Shown in pieces: positions 1-8,608 of a stretch of 64,000 nucleotides of DNA. A program made the position numbers and the translations under genes. The stretch is taken from NCBI GenBank assembly GCA_937927975.1, contig CALEZT010000127.1:1-64000 (forward strand), in the 5' to 3' direction. The stretch is from an uncultured Phycisphaerales bacterium (lineage in GTDB: Bacteria > Planctomycetota > Phycisphaerae > Sedimentisphaerales > Anaerobacaceae). The notes beneath the pieces were generated by a model. The model had not been told where the DNA came from and searched no databases. It saw only the letters and a program-made list of their open reading frames with translations. Positions within the stretch are counted from its first letter, which is position 1. Each line of letters opens with the position of its first letter.

Positions 1-350
1 ATCGGCAGCCCATGCCTGGGCCAGAGCACGATATCGCCCGCGTTCTCGCGGTAGACGGTCGCGAAGACGGCGCTGTGCAGCCGCTCGGCCCGCCGCAATC
101 GCCAGGCCAGACTCACCGCCCGCTCGGCCAGCATCATTTCGATCCCGCCCACCGGCGCCAGATCCGCGAGCATCCCCTCGCGGTAGAGATCGAACTGGGC
201 GGGGTCTTCTCCATGAATGACCACCTGCTCGGCCAAAAGCCCATGTTTGACGGCATTTTGCGAAGCCACCGCCTTGCCTTGGGCCGTCCGCGGCCCGGTG
301 GACTTCTGCGCGTTCGAACGATTCGCCTGGATCTGAGCAACACTCGCCAT
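1..350 (-). CDS. Conserved hypothetical protein, N-terminal part (runs off the left edge)
   Basis: Reading frame open from an ATG at 350 to the window edge (116 codons), preceded by a strong GGAGG about 7 nt upstream. The N-terminus reads MASVAQIQANRSNAQKSTGP and continues with RTAQGK, SQNAVKHGL and a run of Arg/Glu-rich helices (LAERAVSLAWRLRRAERL). The pattern NAQ.STGPRT..GK...SQNA.KHGL is, from memory, a widespread small family of unknown function in Planctomycetota and Acidobacteriota. No catalytic motif is visible and the C-terminus is missing, so no function is given. Confidence 0.75.
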   Translation of the reverse strand, partial: MASVAQIQANRSNAQKSTGPRTAQGKAVASQNAVKHGLLAEQVVIHGEDPAQFDLYREGMLADLAPVGGIEMMLAERAVSLAWRLRRAERLHSAVFATVYRENAGDIVLWPRHGLP

Positions 351-928
351 GAGCAGCCCTCCATACTTGTGAGTTGCTATTGAACGATACATCTCGCATT
401 ACTTACCTATCATACGGATAGGCTAGTTCAAAACTCAGCAAACCCTGTGCCACCGCGGGTCTTTCTTGGCGTCCCGGCGGGACCGACGGCAGGTCCTTGC
501 GGCACAAGGGTTTACAGGCGGTGATTCACAAAGAGCGTGGAATCCCGGCGCGACGGCCCAAGGGACTGCCACAATGGCAGCCGAGCGGTCTTGTAGGGTG
601 TGCCGTGCACACCATCCCCGGGAAGGCACAGCCGAAGCAGTCGTGCGGGGGAGTCTACCGCTTCAGGCCTCCAGCATGGCACTCCAGGCAACGGACAGGC
701 GGGGCAAAGCTCTCGAAGAAACGCCCCCGCTTCTGACTTCCCACAAACGCTTAGCACAATACCAGACCTGTGTTACTGGGGGGACATCATACCTATTTTG
801 CGAACCGTTTGCGGTGTCGGATGGTGCCGGCGAGTTCCTGGGATCGAGCGGGGAAAGGGCACTATCCGTGCGTGGAAGAGCGCCGGGGCCGCCGGCGGCG
901 CGGGCGAGGATCGAGAGGGGAGAAGCGA
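351..928. other. Intergenic region, no supported gene
   Basis: Several overlapping open frames exist here on both strands, but none has a convincing ribosome binding site or recognisable protein sequence. A small palindrome (CCTATC-N5-GATAGG) lies near 410-426, upstream of the minus-strand gene that starts at 350. I see no tRNA or other structured RNA. Confidence 0.4.
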
Positions 929-1078
929 ATGGTGAAACGACGATTGGACTGGCGTTTTGCGGTGGTTCTGATTGTAGCGAGCACAACGTTTCTCGCGGCG
1001 ATATGGATCGTGCATCGCTGGCATCGGAACACCCAGTCGCGGCAGCAAGCTTCCGTCACTGCATCGAGCGGTCAGTAG
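929..1078 (+). CDS. Short single-pass membrane peptide, possibly the remnant N-terminus of a larger protein
   Basis: ATG at 929 follows a purine-rich GAGAGGGGAGAAG ribosome site and opens 49 codons. The start is basic (MVKRRLDWR), then comes one hydrophobic segment at residues 10-27 (FAVVLIVASTTFLAAIW), then a short polar tail. This resembles the membrane anchor found at the front of large planctomycete TPR or secretion proteins, but the reading frame stops immediately after the anchor. It is either a truncated remnant or a true small membrane protein. The good ribosome site argues that it is or was expressed. Confidence 0.45.
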   Translation: MVKRRLDWRFAVVLIVASTTFLAAIWIVHRWHRNTQSRQQASVTASSGQ

Positions 1079-1311
1079 CCGCCGGACGTCCCAATAGCTC
1101 CCGCTCATCTCCCCTGAAAAGACCCTGACAGACCTGTCGCGCAGGTTCCCGTGAACTTTTCGAAGTATTCGCTGCCATCGTGAAGAATTCACACGCATCC
1201 CCGCTAAACCAGCCCCCCGCTTCAGTCGATACTTTCCAGTGAACAGCCGTCAGGCCGGGACTGTCCCTGTCCGCCGGCGGGAGTCCGTGAACACCGAATG
1301 AATGAGCCCGG

Positions 1312-2175
1312 GTGGCTGGGGCCGAGAGGTCCGCAGTCGGGCGGGAGGAGCGTATCGTTTTCGACATCACACTCAAGGACTACCTCAAGGAAATCGATGA
1401 GTCGTCCCTGTTGACCGCCGAGGAGGAGTACGAGTACGGAAAGAAAGTCATGGACGAGAACGACCCCTGGGCCCGCGAGCAACTCGTGCGGAGCAACCTG
1501 CGGCTGGTCGTCAACATCGCCAAGAAGTACGGCGGGCGCGGCATGAGCCTGGGCGATCTGATCGAGGAGGGAAACCTCGGTCTGATCAAGGCGGTGGACT
1601 ACTTCGATCCCGACCGCGGCACGCGGTTCAGCACGTACGCCGCATGGTGGATCAAGCAGAGCATCAAGAGGGCCCTGCTCGAGAACATCCAGCCGGTGCA
1701 CGTCCCGACGTACATGGTGTCGCTGATCAACCAGTGGCGTCATGCGGCCTCCGAGGTCGAGGGCCGGGTTGGCAGGAAGCTGACGCTCGAGGAAATGGCC
1801 GAGCTGATGCACCTGCCGATCCGCAAGGCCAAGGTGATCCACCGGATCGTCGAGGTCCTGGGCAACACCGGCGAGAGCTTCGGCGGCGACGAGCAGGACG
1901 ACTCGGTCGCTCTGGAGTCCACGCTGGAGGACAACAACGCCGGCCGACCGGAAGACTGCCTGGTTCAGGATGAGGAGAAGGCCAAGGCGGTGCGTCTGCT
2001 GGATGAGCTGGACCCCCGCGAGGCCGAAGTGCTCCGCCTGCACTACGGCATCGGCGAGAAGCGGCCCCTGAGCCTCAAGGAGATCGGCAAGAAGATGGGC
2101 CTGACGCGGGAACGAATCCGCCAGATCCGCCGGGACGCGTTGACGAACCTGTACCAGTACATGGAAGGCGAGTAG
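1312..2175 (+). CDS. Sigma-70 family RNA polymerase sigma factor (RpoD/SigA type, short)
   Basis: Primary-type sigma factor that directs core RNA polymerase to -35/-10 promoters. Region 1.2 begins at [14 protein letters not shown]. Region 2 contains [32 protein letters not shown] and the -10 recognition helix [17 protein letters not shown]. Region 3 follows, and region 4 carries [20 protein letters not shown]. Region 1.1 is absent and the total is under 290 residues, so it could be the housekeeping factor of a lineage with short SigA or a group 2 factor. The start is uncertain: GTG at 1312 has no Shine-Dalgarno site, whereas GGAGGAG at 1344-1350 lies just before the conserved region with no ATG/GTG/TTG at the right distance. 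Confidence 0.93.
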   Translation: MAGAERSAVGREERIVFDITLKDYLKEIDESSLLTAEEEYEYGKKVMDENDPWAREQLVRSNLRLVVNIAKKYGGRGMSLGDLIEEGNLGLIKAVDYFDPDRGTRFSTYAAWWIKQSIKRALLENIQPVHVPTYMVSLINQWRHAASEVEGRVGRKLTLEEMAELMHLPIRKAKVIHRIVEVLGNTGESFGGDEQDDSVALESTLEDNNAGRPEDCLVQDEEKAKAVRLLDELDPREAEVLRLHYGIGEKRPLSLKEIGKKMGLTRERIRQIRRDALTNLYQYMEGE

Positions 2176-2180
2176 AATCT

Positions 2181-2288
2181 ACTATTTACTATTTACGAAT
2201 TACTATTTACAATACCTCGCGCAGTTGTGAGGTCCACCCTATCTTGAGGTGCGAAACCGTCGACGGATAGGGCTAAATAGTAAATAGT
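2181..2288. repeat. Inverted repeat, AT-rich stuttering linker
   Basis: A perfect 15-bp inverted repeat (ACTATTTACTATTTA at 2181-2195 against its complement at 2274-2288) fills the gap between the sigma factor and apt. A further partial ACTATTTAC copy lies inside. It could fold into a long hairpin and attenuate read-through, but there is no U-tract. Confidence 0.6.
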
Positions 2289-2311
2289 CAATTGTAGATA
2301 GTAGATCGAAA

Positions 2312-2839
2312 ATGGCCACCGTACAGCTTGACCTGAAGAAGTTCATTCGCGACATTCCAGACTGGCCGAAGAAGGGGATTCTCTTCCGCGACATCACGCC
2401 GCTGCTGGCGGACCCGAAGGCCTTCCCCGCCACGGTGGACGCGCTGTGCGCCCCGTTCTTCGGGCTGGGCGTGCAGTACGTAGCGGCGGTCGAGGCCCGC
2501 GGGTTCATCTTCGGCTCCGCGGTCGCCGAACGGCTCGGCGCCGGGTTCATTCCGGTCCGCAAGAAAGGCAAGCTGCCCGGCGCGACGGAATGCGCCACCT
2601 ACGAACTCGAGTACGGCGTGGACACCCTCGAAATGCACCGCGACGCGATTCCGCGAGGCGCCAAGGTCCTGATGGTGGACGACCTGCTCGCCACCGGCGG
2701 CACAATGTGCGCCGCCTGCGAGCTCATCGCCAAGGTCGACGCCCAGGTCGTCGGCATCGCCTTCGTCATCGAGCTGACCGACCTGCAGGGGCGCAAAAAG
2801 CTCGCCCCACACAGAATTCACACCTTAATCTCCTATTGA
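2312..2839 (+). CDS. apt: Adenine phosphoribosyltransferase
   Basis: Purine salvage enzyme: adenine + PRPP gives AMP + PPi, in the cytoplasm. The 175-residue product matches family length. N-terminal FIRDIPDWPKKGILFRDITP is the typical Apt opening. VEARGFIFG forms the base-binding hood, VRKKGKLPG is the flexible loop, and VLMVDDLLATGGT is the PRPP-binding loop with two acidic residues. The C-terminus RIHTLISY fits the usual family ending. It follows the sigma factor after a 136-bp gap that holds an inverted repeat, so co-transcription is possible but not assured. Confidence 0.95.
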   Translation: MATVQLDLKKFIRDIPDWPKKGILFRDITPLLADPKAFPATVDALCAPFFGLGVQYVAAVEARGFIFGSAVAERLGAGFIPVRKKGKLPGATECATYELEYGVDTLEMHRDAIPRGAKVLMVDDLLATGGTMCAACELIAKVDAQVVGIAFVIELTDLQGRKKLAPHRIHTLISY

Positions 2840-3031
2840 CGCTACGCCACGGCAAGACAGAGGCAGACACACAACTTCTTATCAAATAAGGAGTTGTATC
2901 GGCGTGCGCTGCTAGGCTCCCCGCAACTCCCTCTGAACGTCGCAACGACACAACAGATTATTCATGCATTTTGATTGCATATTGTAACATTTCAAGCCAT
3001 TATGCGTCATATAGCGTAGAGGTGATGCATT

Positions 3032-3703
3032 ATGCAACTGATGTCCATTGAGGACCTTGCTGTTTACCTGGGCGTGTCCAAGCGAACGATCTACAAGTAT
3101 CTGGCCGATGGGGACTGCCCGCCCTACATCAAACTCAGTACCAAGAACATCAGCTTCGACCGCGCGGACGTGGACGCGTGGCTGGAGTCCAAGAAGGTCT
3201 ATCCGCCAAACACGACCGACGGAACCGGTCAGTCTCGCACCCCGCCCCAGAGAACGGCGTGGACGCCGCGGGCAAAAAGCGTCTTGGATGCGGCGTACGC
3301 GGAAGCCCGCCGGAACGGCTTCCCTCAGATGGGCACCGAACACCTGCTGCTCGGCATTCTCTCTGTGAGAGAATGCCTGGGGGCCGCGATCCTCGAACGT
3401 CTGGGCATATCGCAGGAGAAGGGCCGTCATCGTTACGAGGAGATATCTCCGCCGTCGGGGGAGCAGATCCGCGGCCAGATATCGTTCTCCGAGGATGTCG
3501 ACAAAGTGATCCAGTGTGCTCATGATCAGGCAGACCAATGGGGTCACACGTATCTTGGAGCCGAGCATCTTCTCGCTGGAATCCTCCTGGCACAGCGAGG
3601 GCGGGGATTCCAGATCCTCGCCGACTTGGGTATCACGTGGGATCTCGTGCGCGAGGAGACGGCCAAACTGATTGTCTGTCGTGAACAACGACAGTCCGAA
3701 TGA
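3032..3703 (+). CDS. Helix-turn-helix (excisionase/MerR-like) protein fused to a Clp N-terminal domain
   Basis: Residues ~3-55 form an HTH_17 type DNA-binding domain (LMSIEDLAVYLGVSKRTIYK with a following beta-wing and YIKL). Residues ~77-220 form a Clp repeat domain with two half-repeats, recognisable by GTEHLLLGILS and GAEHLLAGILLA. The latter is the peptide/adaptor-binding N-domain of ClpA/ClpC, but no AAA+ module follows. The start at 3032 has GAGGTG 9 nt upstream; the palindrome TGCATTATGCA (3026-3036) overlaps the start codon and may be an operator. I infer a transcription regulator that senses Clp adaptors or substrates. It stands alone between apt and prmC. Confidence 0.8.
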   Translation: MQLMSIEDLAVYLGVSKRTIYKYLADGDCPPYIKLSTKNISFDRADVDAWLESKKVYPPNTTDGTGQSRTPPQRTAWTPRAKSVLDAAYAEARRNGFPQMGTEHLLLGILSVRECLGAAILERLGISQEKGRHRYEEISPPSGEQIRGQISFSEDVDKVIQCAHDQADQWGHTYLGAEHLLAGILLAQRGRGFQILADLGITWDLVREETAKLIVCREQRQSE

Positions 3704-3716
3704 GTCGAATAGATGG

Positions 3717-4589
3717 CTATGTCGCCGTCCGTCTGGCAACGACAATGCGGTCGTGCTTCTGGAAATCCTTTTCGATCTCGATCGAGGCGAAAACGCCGGT
3801 CTGTTCGAGCAATTGTCGGACCGCAGGACCCTGCGAGTAACCGATCTCCATCAGCAGGATTCCATCGGGCTTGAGGAAGGGTCCCACCTTCTCTGCGATC
3901 CGCTTGTACACGTCCAGGCCACCCTCCCCCGCGTGCAGAGCGATTCGCGGCTCGTAGTCCTTTACGTTCTTGTCGAGCTTCTCGTACTCGACCGCGCTGA
4001 CGTACGGCGGATTACTCGCGATCAGGTCGAACTGGTCGAGCGGCAGGATCAGGGGCTCGAAGAGATCGCCCTCTCGCAACTCGATCCGCTCCTGGAGGCC
4101 GTGCTTCTCGACGTTCTTCGCCGCCATGGCCAACGCAGGGGCGGAGATGTCCGTCGCGATCACTTTGGCGGCAGGCACGTTCTTGGCGATGGCGACAGCG
4201 ATGATGCCGCAGCCGGTGCACAGGTCACAGACGAACTGGTCGCCCTCTCGCTTGCGGAGGAACTCGATGGCCCGCTGCACGAGTTGCTCGGTCTCGGGCC
4301 GGGGAATCAGGCAGTCGGACGTCACTTCGAACTCGATGGAGTAGAACTCGGTTTTGCCGACCAGGTACGCGACCGGCTCGTGCAGGCCCGCTCGCTTGAC
4401 CAAGCCGCGAAGCTCGTCCAACTGCTCCTGGGGGACATCTTTGCCGAACTGGGTGTACAGTTCGATCCGCTTGAGTCCCAGCACCTTGGACAGCAATAGC
4501 TCGGCGCTGAGCCGGGGCGAGTCCACGTCTTTTTGCGTCAGGTATTCCGTGATCCACGTCAGCAGTTTCTGGATCGTCCAGTCGCTCAT
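3717..4589 (-). CDS. prmC: Peptide chain release factor N5-glutamine methyltransferase
   Basis: SAM-dependent methylation of the GGQ glutamine of release factors RF1/RF2. The helical N-terminal domain (MSDWTIQKLLTWITEYL...) is followed by the Rossmann methyltransferase with motif I DLCTGCGIIAVAIA and the family-specific catalytic NPPY (ASNPPYVSAVEY). The length of 290 residues is normal. The start at 4589 overlaps the comB stop in an ATGA, so the two genes are translationally coupled. A longer open frame upstream reads only through comB and was discarded. Confidence 0.93.
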   Translation of the reverse strand: MSDWTIQKLLTWITEYLTQKDVDSPRLSAELLLSKVLGLKRIELYTQFGKDVPQEQLDELRGLVKRAGLHEPVAYLVGKTEFYSIEFEVTSDCLIPRPETEQLVQRAIEFLRKREGDQFVCDLCTGCGIIAVAIAKNVPAAKVIATDISAPALAMAAKNVEKHGLQERIELREGDLFEPLILPLDQFDLIASNPPYVSAVEYEKLDKNVKDYEPRIALHAGEGGLDVYKRIAEKVGPFLKPDGILLMEIGYSQGPAVRQLLEQTGVFASIEIEKDFQKHDRIVVARRTAT

Positions 4590-5272
4590 CCTTGTCGCCT
4601 CGCCACGAGAAACTCCCCTTCCTTGAAGATCTGAACGGCAAAGTCGTACTTGTCGATCTCCAGAGCGATCTGAAGATCCTCCGGATGAAAGTGCGGCTGG
4701 CCGGGATCGCGGAACTTGGCCACCTCGCCGCTCGCCAGCACGAGCTTGCGAACCGCGTCCCGGTCCGGCCGCCGACCCTGCATAAGATTCCGCAAGTACA
4801 AGGCGCAAAGCTCATCCTCATCGGTCCGCATCGCAGCGTTCCATCCCATCGCAACAATCGTCACCTCCGCCGGCCTCGCCTCGCGAATGACTCGTGCGGT
4901 CGCATCCGCCACAACGAACGACCCGGCGTAGATCTCGGTCGCCTCGGAAGCCGCAGCCACCCCGACCGTCCCCGCCCGCGTGGACAGGATCACCACTCTG
5001 CCCGCAAGGTCCGCCTGCATCAGCTCGTGCGGCGAGTTGCCGAAATCGAACCCCTCCGGCCGAATGCCATTGACCTCGCCCACGCAGACATCGCCGACCC
5101 CCTCGCTTCGCAGCCGCAGAGCCTCATCGACCTCCGGCACGATGATGATCCGATCCGCCCCCCGCGCGAACGCCACCGCCGCGGTGGTGAACGCTCGAAA
5201 CACGTCCACAATCACGACGACGCCCTTCGCCCGCCGGGCCCCTTCGATCAGACTCTCAATCCTGATATTCAT
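4586..5272 (-). CDS. comB: 2-phosphosulfolactate phosphatase family protein (ComB-like)
   Basis: Member of the ComB family (Mg-dependent 2-phosphosulfolactate phosphatase, coenzyme M pathway in methanogens; also common in bacteria without coenzyme M). The family pattern is visible: VVIVDVFRAFTTA near the N-terminus, GEVNGIRPEGFDFGNSP, STRAGT and the C-terminal acidic helix. ATG at 5272 is preceded by GGAGGT; a start 15-18 codons upstream is possible but lacks a site. It heads a two-gene operon with prmC. The substrate here is uncertain. Confidence 0.82.
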   Translation of the reverse strand: MNIRIESLIEGARRAKGVVVIVDVFRAFTTAAVAFARGADRIIIVPEVDEALRLRSEGVGDVCVGEVNGIRPEGFDFGNSPHELMQADLAGRVVILSTRAGTVGVAAASEATEIYAGSFVVADATARVIREARPAEVTIVAMGWNAAMRTDEDELCALYLRNLMQGRRPDRDAVRKLVLASGEVAKFRDPGQPHFHPEDLQIALEIDKYDFAVQIFKEGEFLVARRQG

Positions 5273-5376
5273 GGACCTCCATACCATTGTCAACGCAGAG
5301 GATACAGTCGTCGCCTCCTCTGGCAAGCAGAATTCGCCGCCGCCACATCCCGGGGCATACCCTCGTTATTCACGAC

Positions 5377-5404
5377 TTGCACTCCTGGTTTGATTACGTA
5401 TGAT
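5377..5404 (+). promoter_or_regulatory. Candidate sigma-70 promoter for the alpha-amylase gene
   Basis: TTGCAC (5377-5382), 16-bp spacer, TATGAT (5399-5404). It lies in the divergent gap between comB and the amylase, about 107 nt upstream of the amylase ATG. Called by consensus only. Confidence 0.4.
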
Positions 5405-5511
5405 CAGAGAATTGGGGAATTGTAGACGCTTCGGGATTCGGTCAACCCCGATCGAAGACACCTCGGAAGCGAAGTTGGGACGGTTTCCTGATCTTGACAA
5501 GGAGGTCAACC

Positions 5512-6873
5512 ATGGGCGTGATGATGCAGGGCTTCTATTGGGATTGCGCCGCGAGCGAGAACCTGAGCGGGAAATGGTGGGATCACCTGAAAGCCAAGGT
5601 GCCGGCTTTGCAGGCCACGGGTTTCACAGGTCTTTGGCTTCCGCCGGCGCAGAAGGCCGACTACCGCCTCGGTATGGGCTATGACCCGTACGACTTCTTC
5701 GACCTCGGCGAATTCAATCAGCGAGGCGGCATCGCCACCGGTTTCGGCACTCGCAAGCAACTGGTCAAACTGATCGAGGAATGCCACGGGCACAACATGC
5801 AGGTCTACGCGGACGTCGTCTACAATCACTGCAGCGGCGGCGACATGGAACCGAATCCGGACACAGGCGGTTCGGACTACACGCATTTTGCCCCCGCCAG
5901 CAAGAAGTTCCCTCGCGATTACTCCTGCTTCAATCCGAGTCGGTACGAGTCCTGGGATGCTCACGCCCGATTCGGCGGTTTCCCGGATCTGTGCCATCGC
6001 CACCCGGACGTCTACCGCTGGGTCATGGAAAACGCCCGTTTCCTGATCGAGGAGATCGGATTCGACGGCTTCCGATTCGATATGGTCAAGGGCTATGGCA
6101 CCTGGATGATCACCGCCCTGCTCGAATATCGCTACCAGCCACAGGACGGACGCCGCAATGAGAACGACAAGGGCTGGAAATTCTGGCGCCCGTTCAGTTT
6201 CGGAGAATCCTGGTCCGGCGACCGCGAGATCAACGAATGGATCGACTCGGCCAACTCCTGGAGCGACAATCCGGTTGCCGCGTTCGACTTCCCGCTGCGA
6301 TACCGCCTCAAAGACCTGTGCGACAAGCCGGGGTTCTCCCTGTGCGAACTGCCCCGGCCCGGCACGCTGTCCGCCGATCGCCCTTTCCAGGCAGTGACCT
6401 TCGTGGACAACCACGACTTCCGCGGAGGGAACAGTCCGCAGATCATCTGCGACAAGATGCTCGCCTACGCCTACATCCTCACCCACCCAGGCTATCCATG
6501 CGTCTTCTGGCTCGACTATTTCAACTACGGCCTGGCCCTGCCGGGCCAACCCAGCGGCATCGACGCCCTCATCGCGGCGCACGAACGGTACGCCGGCGGC
6601 ACCTCGGTCACGCGATTCATCACCGACGATCTCTACATCATGGAGCGTCTGGGCTGGAACGGCCGGCCCGGCCTGGTCTTCGTCCTGAACAACCGCGCGG
6701 ACCGTTGGCAGGGCGCGTGGATCGACACCAACCATAGCAACAGGCTCTTCAAGCCGATCGCTTGGCGTGGAAGCACAAGCATGGACATGCCCCACAACAG
6801 TCACAGCGCCACGGACACTCGCGCCCAGTTCTGGGCCCCGCCCCGCGGCTACGCGGTCTACGTGCCCCAGTAA
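5512..6873 (+). CDS. Alpha-amylase family glycoside hydrolase (GH13), cytoplasmic
   Basis: Retaining alpha-1,4-glucan hydrolase. ATG at 5512 follows a perfect AAGGAGGTCAACC. The protein starts directly with MGVMMQGFYWD and has no signal peptide, so it should act inside the cell. GH13 conserved regions in order: DVVYNH (I), GFRFDMVKG with the nucleophile Asp (II), FSFGESW with the acid/base Glu (III), FVDNHD (IV). The 453-residue length and the QGFYWD start suit the GH13_5-like bacterial group. It is monocistronic and convergent with asnS, and may degrade storage glycogen. Confidence 0.92.
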   Translation: MGVMMQGFYWDCAASENLSGKWWDHLKAKVPALQATGFTGLWLPPAQKADYRLGMGYDPYDFFDLGEFNQRGGIATGFGTRKQLVKLIEECHGHNMQVYADVVYNHCSGGDMEPNPDTGGSDYTHFAPASKKFPRDYSCFNPSRYESWDAHARFGGFPDLCHRHPDVYRWVMENARFLIEEIGFDGFRFDMVKGYGTWMITALLEYRYQPQDGRRNENDKGWKFWRPFSFGESWSGDREINEWIDSANSWSDNPVAAFDFPLRYRLKDLCDKPGFSLCELPRPGTLSADRPFQAVTFVDNHDFRGGNSPQIICDKMLAYAYILTHPGYPCVFWLDYFNYGLALPGQPSGIDALIAAHERYAGGTSVTRFITDDLYIMERLGWNGRPGLVFVLNNRADRWQGAWIDTNHSNRLFKPIAWRGSTSMDMPHNSHSATDTRAQFWAPPRGYAVYVPQ

Positions 6874-6903
6874 TCGCTGCTCGAACACGCCACAGTGAGC
6901 GAA

Positions 6904-8409
6904 TCAGATGTACACCTTGTCCATCATCCTGGGGAACGGGATGCACTGGCGGATGTGCTTTTCGCCGGTGATCCAGGCGACCGTTCGTTCGACGCCCAGG
7001 CCGAAGCCGCCGTGTGGGACCGAGCCGTACTTGCGGAGATCCAGGTACCAGTCGTAGGTTTCGGGGTTCAGGCCCTGGGCCTTGATCCGTCCCAGGAGGT
7101 ATTCGTAATCGTCCTCGCGGACGGAGCCGCCGATGATCTCGCCGAAGCCCATGGTCGCGAGCAGGTCGAAGTTCTCCACGACCTTCTCGTTCTGGCGGTC
7201 GGCACGCATGTAGAAGGCCTTGGCCTCGCGCGGGTAGTGCGTCACGAAGACCGGCTTGTCGTGCATCATCGAGATGATCGTCTCGTCCGAGCCGCCTAGG
7301 TCCTTGCCCCACTCGAACTCCGCGGCCAGTTGGGCGTGCTTGGGGTTGTTCTCGATCCGCGTGTTCAACTCGTCGAGCTCGGCATTGAGCTCGATCAACT
7401 CGGCGGCGATCTTGTCCTTCTGCCACTGTTTGATCTGCCCGGCTTCCTGCTTCTGGAGTTCGGCGATCCGGGTCTCGGTCTGCTGCTTTTGATTGCGCAG
7501 GCTCTCCAACTCGCCGGCTAGGTAATCGCGGGCCTTGGGGCCCTTGAGGATCTCGACCGCCTGCGTGTACGTCAGTCTGTAGAATGGCGGCTGGATCTTC
7601 TCCAGGGCCGGGATGTTCGCGCCGAGGGTTTCAAGTTCCTTGCGGTTGTCCGCCAGGACGCGGGCGGCGATGCTGGAGACAAGCCCTTCCGCCAGCTTGA
7701 GCAGGCCGTCCAGGTCGATGAACGCCACCTCCGGCTCGACCATCCAGAACTCGGTCAGATGCCGGCGGGTCTTGCTCTTCTCGGCCCGGAAGGTCGGGCC
7801 GAAGCAGTAGACCCGGCCGTAGCTCATCGCGGCCGATTCGAGGTAGAGCTGGCCCGTCTGGGTCAGGTGCAGCGGTCGGCCGAAGTAGTCCACCTCGAAC
7901 AGCGACGTCTGATCCTCGCCCACGATCGTCGTGAAGATCGGCGTATCGACCAAGACGAATTCGTTGTCGTTGAAGTACCGCCGGATCGCGTCGATCACCG
8001 TATGGCGGATCTTGCCGATGCACCACTGCTTCTGCGAGCGAAAGTGCAGGTGGCGGTGCCGCATGAGGAAATCGACGCCGTGAGGCTTGGGCGTGATGGG
8101 GTAGCCTTCGGTGGCGCAAATCGTCCGCGCGCCGGTGACGGCCATCTCGTGCCCGCCGACGCTGCGTTCGTCGGCGCGGATCGTACCGGTCAGAGCGAGC
8201 GAGGACTCCTGGCCCAGCCGCTTGAGTTCGTCGAAGACCTCATCCGGGACCTTGCCCTTCTCGACGATGCACTGGCACAGGCCGGTGCCGTCGCGGATGA
8301 TGAGAAACTGGATCTTGCCGCTGGCCCGGCTGTTGTAGAGCCAGCCCTGCAAGGTGACTTCCTGCCCGACATGATCTTTCAACTGATCGATATAGACGTT
8401 CTCGGCCAT
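6904..8409 (-). CDS. asnS: Asparaginyl-tRNA synthetase with a coiled-coil insertion
   Basis: Charges tRNA-Asn in the cytoplasm. An OB-fold anticodon-binding domain (residues ~15-105) precedes the class IIb catalytic domain: motif 1 near VDTPIFT (154-160), motif 2 FRAEKSKTRRHLTEFWMVEP (~207-226; the RHL.EFWMVEPE string is AsnRS-specific), motif 3 GGFGLGVERTV (~467-477). Residues ~291-362 form a charged heptad-like insertion (SLRNQKQQTETRIAELQKQE, then AELIELNAELDELNTRIEN) between motifs 2 and 3 that the usual ~465-residue bacterial enzyme lacks. AGGAGA precedes the ATG. Confidence 0.95.
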   Translation of the reverse strand: MAENVYIDQLKDHVGQEVTLQGWLYNSRASGKIQFLIIRDGTGLCQCIVEKGKVPDEVFDELKRLGQESSLALTGTIRADERSVGGHEMAVTGARTICATEGYPITPKPHGVDFLMRHRHLHFRSQKQWCIGKIRHTVIDAIRRYFNDNEFVLVDTPIFTTIVGEDQTSLFEVDYFGRPLHLTQTGQLYLESAAMSYGRVYCFGPTFRAEKSKTRRHLTEFWMVEPEVAFIDLDGLLKLAEGLVSSIAARVLADNRKELETLGANIPALEKIQPPFYRLTYTQAVEILKGPKARDYLAGELESLRNQKQQTETRIAELQKQEAGQIKQWQKDKIAAELIELNAELDELNTRIENNPKHAQLAAEFEWGKDLGGSDETIISMMHDKPVFVTHYPREAKAFYMRADRQNEKVVENFDLLATMGFGEIIGGSVREDDYEYLLGRIKAQGLNPETYDWYLDLRKYGSVPHGGFGLGVERTVAWITGEKHIRQCIPFPRMMDKVYI

Positions 8410-8608
8410 TCTCCTGTTTCCTTACTGTATAGGCATTGGGTTCGGCACGGCAACGCAGCGCCATAGCGGAGAGACTCAAACAAGCCGCATCGCACTTGCC
8501 TGCGATAGACTATACACGCCAGGCGGATTCTCGAAAAGCCCATAATGGTTCCCATCGCAGTGAAGTCCCGATATGATCCAACCAGAAATCGATTGCAGGA
8601 GTATCAGG

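Noticed and set aside
466-1128. 220-codon open frame on the plus strand and several overlapping frames on both strands
   Set aside because: No ribosome site, no recognisable domain and low-complexity Arg/Ala/Gly composition typical of chance frames in GC-rich DNA.
5506-6888. 460-codon minus-strand frame opposite the amylase
   Set aside because: Shadow of the GH13 gene, whose four catalytic regions are intact.
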